From the NCBI RefSeq assembly GCF_039614715.1, contig NZ_CP154857.1, positions 558,001 to 622,000 of the forward strand: a stretch of DNA of 64,000 nucleotides, given 5' to 3'. The DNA is from Microbacterium sp. AZCO (lineage in GTDB: Bacteria; Actinomycetota; Actinomycetes; Actinomycetales; Microbacteriaceae). A program made the position numbers and the translations under genes. Below the pieces are notes generated by a model. It ran no database searches. It had not been told where the DNA came from and saw only the letters and a program-made list of their open reading frames with translations. Shown here one piece after another: positions 45,544 through 54,564 of the stretch (the first letter of the stretch is position 1; each line of letters begins with the position of its first letter).

Positions 45544-47457
45544 TCAGGCGCCGACCGGAGTGAGCGCGTGCGAGACGAGCCGCTCGAGCGTCGTCATGCC
45601 GTCGCGCGACAGGATCGACTCGAGGTGGCCCTGCACCGACGCGAAGCCCGGGCCGCGCAGTGCGTACACGTCCCCGGTCGCGGGGTCGGCCGAGACCTCG
45701 GCCTCGCCGACCTCGGTCGTGCCCGGCGCCACGCGCGCCGTGAAGGTGTTGTAGAAGCCGATGGATGCCGGCATCCCGAACAAGTCCACCGTCTTCTGCA
45801 GCCCCTGGTGGGGGCGGGCGAGCGGCGCGAGGTCGATGCCGAGCGAGTCGGCGAGGATCTGGTGGCTGAGGCACACCGTCAGGAGCGGCCTTCCCGACGC
45901 GCGGCGCCGCGCCACCACGTCGCGCATGCGCGTGATGCGGGCGCTGGACGGGTCGCGAGGGTCGCCCGGACCGGGGCCGCACACGACGAGCTCAGCGGCG
46001 TCGATCTGATCGTCGGTGACCCTGCTCCACGGCACGATCTCGACGTCGAGGCCGAGGTGGCGCAGCTGGTGCGCGAGCATCGTCGTGAAGCGGTCCTCGA
46101 CATCGACCACGATGGCGGAGCGTCCCGCGATGGGGCCCGAGCCGCCGGCATCCTGAGGGTTCAGCCAGAACGCCGCGAGGCGCGCGTTGCGCGACTCGAG
46201 CAGCGCCGCGATCGACGGGTCGTCCGCGAGGCGAACCGGCTCGACCGCGGGAGCGTCCTCATCGATCGCGGGAACCGGGGCGTCGCGGGGGATCGCGCCG
46301 ATGGCGCCGAGCACGCCCGCCGCCTTGCCGTGCGTCTCGCTGACCTCGCCGTAGGGGTCCGAATGGCGCACGAGCGTCGCGCCGACGGGCACGCGCAGCC
46401 GCCCGTCGACGAGATAGGCCGTGCGGATGAGGATCGGCGCGTCGAGGTCGTGCGTCGCCTCGCCGTCGGCGACCGCATCCGTCCGCGGAGTGAACAGGGC
46501 GGCGACGCCCGAGTAGTAGCCGCGCGCCGTCGCCTCGTGCCGGGTGATGACGGTGCACGCGTTCTGCATCGGCGACCCGGTCACCGTCGGGGCGAACATC
46601 GTCTCGCGCAGGATGTCGCGCGGGTCGAGCCTGCTGCGACCGCGCAGGACGTACTCGGTGTGCGTCAGGCGCGACATCTCCTTGAGGTGCGGACCCGTGA
46701 TGCGGCCGCCGTCGGAGCAGACGGCGCTCATCATCTTGAGCTCCTCGTCGACGACCATGAAGAGCTCCTCGGTCTCCTTCGTCGACTCGAGGAACTCGCT
46801 GAGGGTCTCGGGTGTCGCGCCGCCCGCGGGGTGGCGGAACGTGCCGGAGATCGGGTTCATCGTCACGACGCCGTCCTGCGCGCTGACATGCGCCTCGGGG
46901 CTCGCGCCGACCGCGATGTGCCCGGGCGTCACGATCGCGAAGGTCCAGTAGGCGCCGCGCTCGTACTCGAGGAGCGCCCGGAACCACGTGAGGGCGGCGG
47001 TGCGGGCATCCGCGTCGACCCCCGCCGTGAAGTCGCGGCGGATGACGAAGTTGGCGCCCTCGCCGCGCCCGATCTCGTCGGCGATCACGCGTCGGACGAT
47101 GTCGGCGTAGTCCTCGTCGGCGACGTCGAAGCCGGCATCCTGAAGCGCGATCGGGGCCGACGGCAGCGACGCGAGCGCTTCCTCCCGGGCGAAGGCGACG
47201 TGGTCCGAGACGACGATGCAGCGCAGTGGAGCGCGGTCGTCGTGGCACTCGAAGCCGCGCTCGACGACCTGCCGGAAGGGCACGAGCGCGAGGACTTCGC
47301 GCGGGCCCGAGGCATCCGCCAGCGGAATGTCGCCGAGGCGCTCGACGTCGACGACGTCGCCGGTGAGCAGTTCGACCGTCGCGCCGTCGCGCGCGATGAG
47401 CGCGAACGACTCGGCCGCCGCGAGCGCGTCGGGAAGAGAGGAGGGGCTCGGTGTCAT
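45544..47457 (-). CDS. trpE: Anthranilate synthase, fused TrpE-TrpG (PhzE-like architecture)
   Basis: 637 aa single-chain enzyme: chorismate-binding half (1-~420; NPISGTFRHP, STKETEELFMVVDEELKMM, SRLTHTEYVL, FAPTVTGSP, YYSGVAALF) and a glutamine amidotransferase half (~440-630; GPGPGDPRDP oxyanion loop, nucleophile Cys in TVCLSHQ, and VQGHLES for His/Glu). The same plan is found in PhzE, which makes ADIC for phenazines. No phz genes are near, and a tryptophan attenuator precedes the gene, so tryptophan synthesis is the likely role. The elbow is CLSHQ, not the CLGHQ of standard TrpG. Confidence 0.9.
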   Translation of the reverse strand: MTPSPSSLPDALAAAESFALIARDGATVELLTGDVVDVERLGDIPLADASGPREVLALVPFRQVVERGFECHDDRAPLRCIVVSDHVAFAREEALASLPSAPIALQDAGFDVADEDYADIVRRVIADEIGRGEGANFVIRRDFTAGVDADARTAALTWFRALLEYERGAYWTFAIVTPGHIAVGASPEAHVSAQDGVVTMNPISGTFRHPAGGATPETLSEFLESTKETEELFMVVDEELKMMSAVCSDGGRITGPHLKEMSRLTHTEYVLRGRSRLDPRDILRETMFAPTVTGSPMQNACTVITRHEATARGYYSGVAALFTPRTDAVADGEATHDLDAPILIRTAYLVDGRLRVPVGATLVRHSDPYGEVSETHGKAAGVLGAIGAIPRDAPVPAIDEDAPAVEPVRLADDPSIAALLESRNARLAAFWLNPQDAGGSGPIAGRSAIVVDVEDRFTTMLAHQLRHLGLDVEIVPWSRVTDDQIDAAELVVCGPGPGDPRDPSSARITRMRDVVARRRASGRPLLTVCLSHQILADSLGIDLAPLARPHQGLQKTVDLFGMPASIGFYNTFTARVAPGTTEVGEAEVSADPATGDVYALRGPGFASVQGHLESILSRDGMTTLERLVSHALTPVGA

Positions 47458-47490
47458 CGCCGGCCTTTCATCGGGTCAGGCGGTCGCTGC

Positions 47491-47518
47491 AAAAACAAAG
47501 ACCGCCCTCGGGCGGTCT
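47491..47518 (-). terminator. Attenuator terminator of the trp leader
   Basis: Minus strand: AGACCGCC/GGCGGTCT stem (47499-47507 with 47510-47518) followed by TTTGTTTTT. It ends 34 bases before the structural gene. Confidence 0.9.
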
Positions 47519-47542
47519 GTGATCTTCGGGGAACGCGAACAC

Positions 47543-47560
47543 ACCGCCGTCAGCGGGCGG
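47543..47560 (-). promoter_or_regulatory. Attenuator segments 1 and 2
   Basis: On the minus strand CCGCC (47556-47560, segment 1, right behind the Trp codons) pairs with GGCGG (47544-47548, segment 2). The same GGCGGT (47543-47548) can instead pair with ACCGCC of terminator arm 3 (47511-47516), forming the antiterminator. The alternatives are mutually exclusive, as in classical trp attenuation. Confidence 0.75.
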
Positions 47561-47588
47561 GCCACCAGACGGTGAGATTCGCGGACAT
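47550..47588 (-). CDS. trpL: Tryptophan leader peptide
   Basis: 12-residue ORF MSANLTVWWPAR with tandem Trp codons at positions 8-9, upstream of the anthranilate synthase and ahead of a hairpin terminator. Ribosome stalling at the Trp codons under Trp starvation would mask segment 1, allow 2:3 pairing and let transcription continue. The ATG follows its -10 box by six bases, so the leader message is itself leaderless. Confidence 0.88.
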   Translation of the reverse strand: MSANLTVWWPAR

Positions 47589-47594
47589 GCGGTC

Positions 47595-47600
47595 ACGATA
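47595..47600 (-). promoter_or_regulatory. -10 box TATCGT of the trp operon
   Basis: Minus-strand TATCGT six bases before the leader-peptide ATG; a good TANNNT match. No clear -35. Confidence 0.6.
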
Positions 47601-47608
47601 GCAGACGG

Positions 47609-48841
47609 TCAGACGCCGTTGCGCTCGAGCGCCGCCTCCTGATGCCGGAAGCCGATCGTCTCGTAGCCGACGACGATGACGAAAGGGGATGCCGCGACCA
47701 GGAGCAGCGCCGTGCCGATCGACGCGCCGGCCGCTGCGGCGACGACGCTGAGCACGAGCACGGCCACTCCGCCGAGGAAGAGCCAGACGTGGAACGGGTC
47801 GAACGTGCGGAGCAGGTACGAGTACAGCGAGAAGACGAACACCTCGAAGGCCAGCACGGGGATCGCGACCGTCAGAAGGGCGAAGGATGCATCCACCTCG
47901 GCGTGGTGGGAGATCACCTGAGCCGCGACATGCAGGCCCGTCCCGACGCCGATCAGCGAGGCGAACACGAAGATGTGCCCGTACCCCCACACGAAGCCGC
48001 GCCCCCGGTGGCGGTGGAGGATGCGACCTGACGGCATCATGAAGTACACCCACCACAGGCCGAAGACGAGCGCCGTCCCGGCGAAGGCGACCACTCCCGC
48101 CTCGAGCGACCAGCCCTGCTGCTGCACGACCGCCGAGATCGCGAGGATCGTTCCGAGCACGATCTCGCCGAGCGTGATGATCGTCAGCAGGCCGTAGCGC
48201 TCTGCGATGTGGTGCCCGTGCCAGGGCGTCCGGCCGTACTTCAGCTCTGCGAAGAGCGGGCCCGCGAGCTCGAAGAGGATCAGCACGATGACGATCGCGA
48301 AGGTCGGTGCGACCGGCAGGTTCAGGAAGATCAGGGCGACCCAGAAGACCTGCGCGATCGAGATGTTGACGGCGTAGGCGAGGGCGGTCTTGCGGTGGGC
48401 CGGGTCGTTCTTGGCCGCGCGCAGCCACAGCGCGACGGCGGCCACGCGCATGATGACGTAGCCCGAGACGAGCACGCCGTTGTCGAGGTGCTCGCCCTCG
48501 GCGAGCGATTCGAAGACCGGCGGCACGCCGAGCGCCACGATCAGCACGCCGATCATCTCGACCATCGTGGCGAGGCGGAAGAAGATGTCGTCGTTGTCGT
48601 ACGCCGAGGCGAGCCAGGAGTAGTTGATCCAGGCCCACGTCACGGCGAACGTGCAGAAGAGGAAGCCCGCGAGCGCCGTCGACAGATCGCCCACCTCGAG
48701 GTAGTGCGCGGCCTCCGACGAGATCTGGCTGAACGCGACGACGAAGGTGAGGTCGAAGAGCAGCTCGAGGGGGGTCGACGCCCGGTGCGCCTCGTGCGGA
48801 TCGCGCCCCGTCATTCGTCCGAGGCGATGGCTGAGGCTCAT
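47609..48841 (-). CDS. ltrA: Low temperature requirement protein A (LtrA) family membrane protein
   Basis: 410 aa, about ten membrane helices. Family markers: [17 protein letters not shown] near the N-terminus, [33 protein letters not shown] and [12 protein letters not shown]. LtrA was named for a low-temperature growth phenotype in Listeria; the molecular role is unknown. The ATG at 48841 is preferred over TTG 48850, which overlaps the -10 box TATCTT. Confidence 0.88.
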   Translation of the reverse strand: MSLSHRLGRMTGRDPHEAHRASTPLELLFDLTFVVAFSQISSEAAHYLEVGDLSTALAGFLFCTFAVTWAWINYSWLASAYDNDDIFFRLATMVEMIGVLIVALGVPPVFESLAEGEHLDNGVLVSGYVIMRVAAVALWLRAAKNDPAHRKTALAYAVNISIAQVFWVALIFLNLPVAPTFAIVIVLILFELAGPLFAELKYGRTPWHGHHIAERYGLLTIITLGEIVLGTILAISAVVQQQGWSLEAGVVAFAGTALVFGLWWVYFMMPSGRILHRHRGRGFVWGYGHIFVFASLIGVGTGLHVAAQVISHHAEVDASFALLTVAIPVLAFEVFVFSLYSYLLRTFDPFHVWLFLGGVAVLVLSVVAAAAGASIGTALLLVAASPFVIVVGYETIGFRHQEAALERNGV

Positions 48842-48848
48842 GCGGGGC

Positions 48849-48854
48849 AAGATA
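48849..48854 (-). promoter_or_regulatory. -10 box TATCTT, leaderless ltrA promoter
   Basis: Minus-strand TATCTT with TGG directly upstream, seven bases before the ATG at 48841. Confidence 0.55.
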
Positions 48855-48915
48855 CCAGCGCGGCGCGACGTCCCGTCACCGCCGGGGCTCCCAGCCTCGC
48901 GTCATCGGGTCGGCG

Positions 48916-48921
48916 TAGGCT
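48916..48921 (+). promoter_or_regulatory. -10 box TAGGCT, leaderless ispG promoter
   Basis: Seven bases separate TAGGCT from the GTG at 48929. Confidence 0.48.
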
Positions 48922-48928
48922 GGCAGGC

Positions 48929-50080
<1,152 letters not shown>

Positions 50081-50088
50081 GGCGCGGC

Positions 50089-50646
50089 ATGAGCGCGATC
50101 TTCGAGGCCATCGACGACTCGCTGGCGCGCTGGATCGCGCGGCAGCCGATGTTCTTCGTCGCAACGGCGCCGCTGGCGGCCGATGGGCACGTCAACGTGT
50201 CGCCGCGCGGCCTCGACTGCTTCAGCGTGCTCGACGGCAGCACCGTCGCCTGGGTCGACCTCACCGGCTCAGGGGCCGAGACGATCGCGCACCTGCGCGA
50301 GAACGGCCGCATCTGCGTCATGTTCTCGTCGTTCGGTCCGCAGCCGCGCATCCTCCGTGTCCACGGCCGCGGTCGTGTCGAGACGGCCGGCGAGGTGTTC
50401 GACGACGTCGTGGCGCGGCATCCCTCGCTCATCGGACCGCGCGCGGTCATCGTCGTCGACGTCGACCGCATCGCCGACTCGTGCGGCTGGGGGGTTCCCC
50501 GCATGCAGCTCGTCGACGACGGCGAGCGCGGGATCATGGGCCCGTGGGCCGAGAAGAAGGGCCCTCAGGGTCTCGTGCGCTACCGCACTCAGAAGAACCT
50601 CGAAAGTCTGGACGGCCTCCCCGCGCTGAGCCTCGACGAGGTCTGA
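50089..50646 (+). CDS. PNPOx-like flavin/nucleotide-binding protein
   Basis: 185 aa split-barrel protein: FFVATAPLAADGHVNVSPRGLD, WVDLTGSGAETIAHLRENGRICVMF and the C-terminal SCGWGVPRM match the pyridoxamine 5'-phosphate-oxidase-like group. Such proteins bind FMN or F420; the substrate is unknown. It begins eight bases after the ispG stop and is probably cotranscribed with it. Confidence 0.85.
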   Translation: MSAIFEAIDDSLARWIARQPMFFVATAPLAADGHVNVSPRGLDCFSVLDGSTVAWVDLTGSGAETIAHLRENGRICVMFSSFGPQPRILRVHGRGRVETAGEVFDDVVARHPSLIGPRAVIVVDVDRIADSCGWGVPRMQLVDDGERGIMGPWAEKKGPQGLVRYRTQKNLESLDGLPALSLDEV

Positions 50647-50654
50647 GCCGCTCG

Positions 50655-50924
50655 TCAGCCCCGGCGCCGGCCGACGCGATGCGCGATGGCGCCGTAGAGC
50701 CGGACGAGCTGCGGCACGACGAGGTAGAAGGCGACGGGGACGACGACGGCCGTGAGCACCGCCGTGCGCAGCACGGGATGCCACGAGCCCGAGATCGGCG
50801 CGAGGAGCAGCGAGCCGATCGTGACGAGCGGGAAGATCGCGAGCCACGTCAGCAGGGCGCGCACGTGCTGGGACGGCGCCGGATGCGTCGGGCGGATGAC
50901 CGGAGTGGCGGCGGTGTCGGTCAT
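50655..50924 (-). CDS. Small two-helix membrane protein
   Basis: 89 aa, two hydrophobic helices ([44 protein letters not shown]), Thr/Pro-rich N-terminus and basic C-terminus. The pattern TWLAIFP...P..R.....VVP is seen in short actinobacterial proteins annotated as DUF-type or as the C-terminus of some monooxygenases; no function is known. Divergent from proS with a shared 95-base intergenic region. Confidence 0.7.
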   Translation of the reverse strand: MTDTAATPVIRPTHPAPSQHVRALLTWLAIFPLVTIGSLLLAPISGSWHPVLRTAVLTAVVVPVAFYLVVPQLVRLYGAIAHRVGRRRG

Positions 50925-50979
50925 GGTCGGCGTCCTTCGATCCGTGCGGCGAGTGCGATGCGGCGTACAAGCGCACGAC

Positions 50980-50999
50980 GGCCGGGAACATTCCCGGCC
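50980..50999. promoter_or_regulatory. Palindrome at the proS promoter
   Basis: Perfect 9-bp arms (50980-50988, 50991-50999) around a two-base centre, immediately upstream of the proS -10 box (51006) and covering the -35 position. A binding site for a dimeric regulator is one reading; the arms could also form a short hairpin. Confidence 0.5.
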
Positions 51000-51005
51000 C
51001 CCACC

Positions 51006-51011
51006 TAGACT
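51006..51011 (+). promoter_or_regulatory. -10 box TAGACT, leaderless proS promoter
   Basis: Eight bases separate TAGACT from the GTG at 51020. Confidence 0.5.
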
Positions 51012-51019
51012 TGTCCCTC

Positions 51020-52816
51020 GTGGTCACCCGTCTGTCGAACTTCTTCCTCCGCACGCTCCGTGAAGACCCCGCCGACGCCGAGGTCACGAGCCACAGGCTG
51101 CTCGTGCGGGCCGGCTACATCCGCCGCGCCGCGCCCGGCGTCTTCACGTGGCTGCCGCTGGGGCTGAGGGTCAAGGCGAAGATCGAGGCGGTCATCCGCG
51201 ACGAGATGACCAAGGCGGGGGCCTTCGAGGTGCACTTCCCCGCCCTGCTTCCCCGCGAGCCCTATGAGGCGTCGGGTCGCTGGACCTCCTACGGCGACGG
51301 CATCTTCCGCCTCCAGGACCGCAAGGGCGCCGACTACCTGCTGGCGCCGACGCACGAGGAGATGTTCACCCTTCTCGTGAAGGACCTCTACTCGTCGTAC
51401 AAGGACCTGCCGCTCACGATCTACCAGATCCAGGACAAGTACCGCGACGAGGCGCGTCCGCGCGCCGGCCTGCTCCGCGGACGCGAGTTCACGATGAAGG
51501 ACGCGTACTCCTTCGACTACACCGACGAGGGTCAGGATGCCTCGTACCAGTCGCAGCGCGACGCCTACGAGCGCATCTTCCAGCGTCTGGGCCTCGAGTA
51601 CGTCATCGTCGCCGCGGACAACGGCCTCATGGGCGGTGCGCGCAGCGAGGAGTTCCTCCACCCGACGCCTGTCGGCGAAGACACGTTCGTCCGCTCGGAC
51701 GGCGGATACGCCGCCAACGTCGAGGCCTTCGTCACGACGGCGCCCGCGCCCATCCCGTTCGAGGGCCTCCCCGCGCCGGTCATCTTCGACTCGCCGAACA
51801 CCCCGACGATCCAGACGCTGGTCGACCACTCGAACGCCCACCTCGAGGCGCCCGCCCCCGGCATCGCGGGGCCGGATACCGACGGGGTCACGGAGTGGAC
51901 TGCCGCGCACACGCTCAAGAACGTCGTCCTCGCGCTCACGCACCTCGACGGCACGCGAGAGCTCGTCATCGTCGGCGTTCCCGGCGACCGTGACGTCGAC
52001 GACAAGCGCGTCGAGGTCGCCTTCGCACCGGCGGCCGTCGAGCCGGCGACGGAGCAGGACTTCGAGGACAACCCGCTCCTCGTCAAGGGCTACATCGGAC
52101 CCTGGTCCGAGACCGGGCCGATCCTCGGCGAAGAGTCGGCGACCGGCATCCGCTTCCTCCTGGACCCCCGCGTCGTCGACGGGACGGCCTGGGTGACGGG
52201 CGCGAACATCGACCAGAAGCACGTGCACTCCCTCGTGGCGGGCCGCGATTTCACCGGCGACGGATTCGTCGAGGTCGCAACGGTCCGCGACGGCGATCTC
52301 GCACCCGACGGCTCCGGCCCGGTGCACCTCGCCCGCGGCATGGAGATCGGCCACGTCTTCCAGCTCGGCCGCTTCTTCGCCGAGACGCTCGGGCTTCAGG
52401 TGCTCGACGAGAACGGCAAGCTCGTGACGGTCACGATGGGCTCGTACGGCATCGGCGTCACGCGCATCCTCGCGATCATCGCCGAGCTCAACAACGACGA
52501 CAAGGGCCTCGTGTGGCCGGCGCCCGTCGCGCCGTTCGACGTGCACGTCGTCGCGACGGGCAAGGACTCCGTGGCCTTCGACCTCGCCGCGTCGGTGTCG
52601 GCCGAGCTCGAGGCATCCGGTCTCGACGTCCTCTACGACGACCGGCCGAAGGTGTCTCCCGGTGTGAAGTTCGCCGATGCGGAGCTCGTCGGCGTCCCGC
52701 GGATCGTCATCGTCGGCCGCGGCGCGGCCGACGGACAGGTCGAGCTCTGGGACCGCCGCAGCGGCGATCGCGAGGTGCTCCCCGTTGGCGAGGCTGTCGC
52801 GCGGCTCACCGCGTAG
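51020..52816 (+). CDS. proS: Prolyl-tRNA synthetase, bacterial type
   Basis: 598 aa class II synthetase charging tRNA-Pro. Motif 2 region [25 protein letters not shown], an inserted YbaK-type editing domain between motifs 2 and 3 (about 225-400; [18 protein letters not shown]), motif 3 [11 protein letters not shown], and the anticodon-binding domain at the end. Start GTG 51020 gives [20 protein letters not shown] 51011 overlaps the -10. Convergent with the channel gene with a four-base gap. Confidence 0.95.
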   Translation: MVTRLSNFFLRTLREDPADAEVTSHRLLVRAGYIRRAAPGVFTWLPLGLRVKAKIEAVIRDEMTKAGAFEVHFPALLPREPYEASGRWTSYGDGIFRLQDRKGADYLLAPTHEEMFTLLVKDLYSSYKDLPLTIYQIQDKYRDEARPRAGLLRGREFTMKDAYSFDYTDEGQDASYQSQRDAYERIFQRLGLEYVIVAADNGLMGGARSEEFLHPTPVGEDTFVRSDGGYAANVEAFVTTAPAPIPFEGLPAPVIFDSPNTPTIQTLVDHSNAHLEAPAPGIAGPDTDGVTEWTAAHTLKNVVLALTHLDGTRELVIVGVPGDRDVDDKRVEVAFAPAAVEPATEQDFEDNPLLVKGYIGPWSETGPILGEESATGIRFLLDPRVVDGTAWVTGANIDQKHVHSLVAGRDFTGDGFVEVATVRDGDLAPDGSGPVHLARGMEIGHVFQLGRFFAETLGLQVLDENGKLVTVTMGSYGIGVTRILAIIAELNNDDKGLVWPAPVAPFDVHVVATGKDSVAFDLAASVSAELEASGLDVLYDDRPKVSPGVKFADAELVGVPRIVIVGRGAADGQVELWDRRSGDREVLPVGEAVARLTA

Positions 52817-52820
52817 GACG

Positions 52821-53828
52821 TCAGCCGTCGGCGGCGGCCCCGCCCGCGGTGCGCTGAGCCGCACCGACGAGCTCGCGCAACTCTGCCGTGGCCCGCTCGT
52901 ATCGCTCGAGGAGCTCGAGGAGCTGCTCGGTGGACAGCGGTGCGGGCGAGGTTCCGTCGGCGGGCGCCGCGACGTCGGCGGGCGTGGCAACGCGGGCCGG
53001 TGCGGTGGCGCCGGCTGCGCCCGCGGTCACCGCTCCCACCGTTCCGCCCGCCGCGACGCCCGTGGCCGTGTGCTCGGTCGTCACGGGTGGCAGCGACGTC
53101 GACGCCGAGTCGGAAGGGGCCGGAGAAGCCGAGGCCGAGGCATCGGCGTCGTCCGAGGTCTTCGTGCCGGGACCGAGGAACAGGTTCGCGAGGTAGCCGG
53201 TGAAGGTGCCGAAGATGCCGACCCCGACCACGATGATGATCGTGCCGATGATGCGCCCCGCGTTCGTCACGGGGTACTGATCGCCGTAGCCGACGGTCGA
53301 GATCGTGACGACGGTGTACCACAGCGCGTCCGAGGCGGAGGTGATGTTCGCGCCCTCGGCGTCCTCCTCGACGAAGAGGATCCACATGCTCCCGAACTCC
53401 AGCACGAGGATGCCCAGCAGGAGCAGGGTCATCAGGGCGCTGTTCGCTCGGTCGTGGATCAGCGTGCGCCACAGCGTGCGGGGTCCGACCTCTCGCATGA
53501 GGCGCGCGACCCGCCAGAGGCGGAACACGCGAAGCACCTTCAACTGCGGGAACCACAGGCTCGCAAGCAGGTCGGCCCATCCGAAACCGCGGAAGAAGTA
53601 GTGCGACGCCGACGGTGCGGTGACCATCCGGTAGACGAAGTCGCCGAGGAAGATGGCGCTGAACAGCGCGTTCAAGGCGTAGAGGATGAGCTGGATCGCC
53701 TCGCTGCTGTGCATCACGTAGAGCAGCACGAGATTGACGATCGACAGCACCGACAGTGCCCCGATGAAGATCTCGTAGGGGATGTTCTTCAGCTCGGAAC
53801 GTGCTTTCCTGGCGCGTGACCTGGCCAT
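52821..53828 (-). CDS. Potassium channel family protein (ion_trans_2)
   Basis: 335 aa. Residues ~20-220 form a voltage-channel-like module: hydrophobic helices, an Arg-rich segment LKVLRVFRLWRVARLMR comparable to an S4/linker, and the pore loop with filter STVGYGD (about 177). The C-terminal ~110 residues are a Ser/Ala/Pro/Thr-rich tail ending in a short Leu/Glu-rich coiled coil (LLELLERYERATAELREL), which could tetramerise. ATG 53828 with GAGGAGG upstream is chosen over the longer frame from 53879. Confidence 0.86.
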   Translation of the reverse strand: MARSRARKARSELKNIPYEIFIGALSVLSIVNLVLLYVMHSSEAIQLILYALNALFSAIFLGDFVYRMVTAPSASHYFFRGFGWADLLASLWFPQLKVLRVFRLWRVARLMREVGPRTLWRTLIHDRANSALMTLLLLGILVLEFGSMWILFVEEDAEGANITSASDALWYTVVTISTVGYGDQYPVTNAGRIIGTIIIVVGVGIFGTFTGYLANLFLGPGTKTSDDADASASASPAPSDSASTSLPPVTTEHTATGVAAGGTVGAVTAGAAGATAPARVATPADVAAPADGTSPAPLSTEQLLELLERYERATAELRELVGAAQRTAGGAAADG

Positions 53829-53930
53829 CGTCGGCCTCCTCGTGCTCGAGGGTCGCCGGACGGGCGACCGCGGCACCATTGTTCAGCACCGGTCCGCCGT
53901 GCGGCGGATGCCTCACGACTCGAGGGTGAT

Positions 53931-53966
53931 CGCGGCGGTGCGCCGTCCGAGCGGCGCACCGCCGCG
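53931..53966 (-). terminator. Hairpin after the second PNPOx-like gene
   Basis: Perfect 15-bp arms (53931-53945, 53952-53966) with a six-base loop, two bases beyond the stop of the minus-strand gene. Little else is seen in 53829-53968. Confidence 0.72.
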
Positions 53967-53968
53967 CG

Positions 53969-54472
53969 TCAGGGAGTCACGTAGCCGTGCGCCATCGTGT
54001 CCTCGTCGGGCGTATCGCGGGTCACGAGGGCCTTCGCCATCGACGCCGCCATTGCGATCTTGCCCTTCGCGGGCTCCCAGAACTCCGCCTCGACGGGCGT
54101 GACCCGCAGCAGTGCGATGCCGGGCGTATCGAGACCGTCTTCGAACCAGACGTCGAGCGAGGGGCTGTACAGCTCCTCCATCTTCGCCCGATCGTGGATG
54201 ACGCGTGCGGTCCCCGCCACGGAGACGAACCGCATGCCCTTCGCGTCGATGTAGGACAGGCCGACGTCGTGGTCCGCCTCGACCTCCTCGACTTTGCGCG
54301 TGTCGTCGGCGGTGAAGAACCAGATGTCGCCGTTGGCATCCATCTGGCGCGTGCTCATCGGCCTGCCGTGCAGGTTGCCTGCTGGATCCAGCGTCGTCAG
54401 CATCGTGAAGTCGATGTCTTCGACGAGCTCGCGGATGCGGTCGGTCGCTTCGGTTCCCGTGATCTCGGTCAT
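53969..54472 (-). CDS. PNPOx-family general-stress-type protein
   Basis: 167 aa split-barrel FMN-binding protein of the general stress protein 26 group: DFTMLTTLDPAGNLHGRPM, DGDIWF-like GDIWFFTADDTRKVEEV and VGLSYIDAKGMRFVSVAGTA. The role is unknown; a stress link comes only from the family name. Ribosome site GGAAGGGGAAG. Divergent from the lipase gene. Confidence 0.86.
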   Translation of the reverse strand: MTEITGTEATDRIRELVEDIDFTMLTTLDPAGNLHGRPMSTRQMDANGDIWFFTADDTRKVEEVEADHDVGLSYIDAKGMRFVSVAGTARVIHDRAKMEELYSPSLDVWFEDGLDTPGIALLRVTPVEAEFWEPAKGKIAMAASMAKALVTRDTPDEDTMAHGYVTP

Positions 54473-54552
54473 GTTTCGACGCTTCCCCTTCCACGGCTTC
54501 CGCGACAGCCCTTGACAATGCCTCCTCGCGTCCGCCTGAGCGGCGACTCTCG

Positions 54553-54558
54553 TACCAT
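54553..54558 (+). promoter_or_regulatory. -10 box TACCAT, leaderless start of lipase fusion gene
   Basis: Six bases separate TACCAT from the ATG at 54565. A perfect TTGACA at 54512 is too far upstream (35 bp) to serve as its -35. Confidence 0.42.
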
Positions 54559-54564
54559 GACCCG

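Noticed and set aside
47550..48638. Long minus-strand open frame ending in TVWWPAR
   Set aside because: Only its last 12 codons are real, as the trp leader peptide; the rest is a shadow of ltrA.
54512..54517. Perfect TTGACA as -35 for the lipase fusion gene
   Set aside because: No TANNNT at 16-19 bp; the -10 next to the start is 35 bp away.
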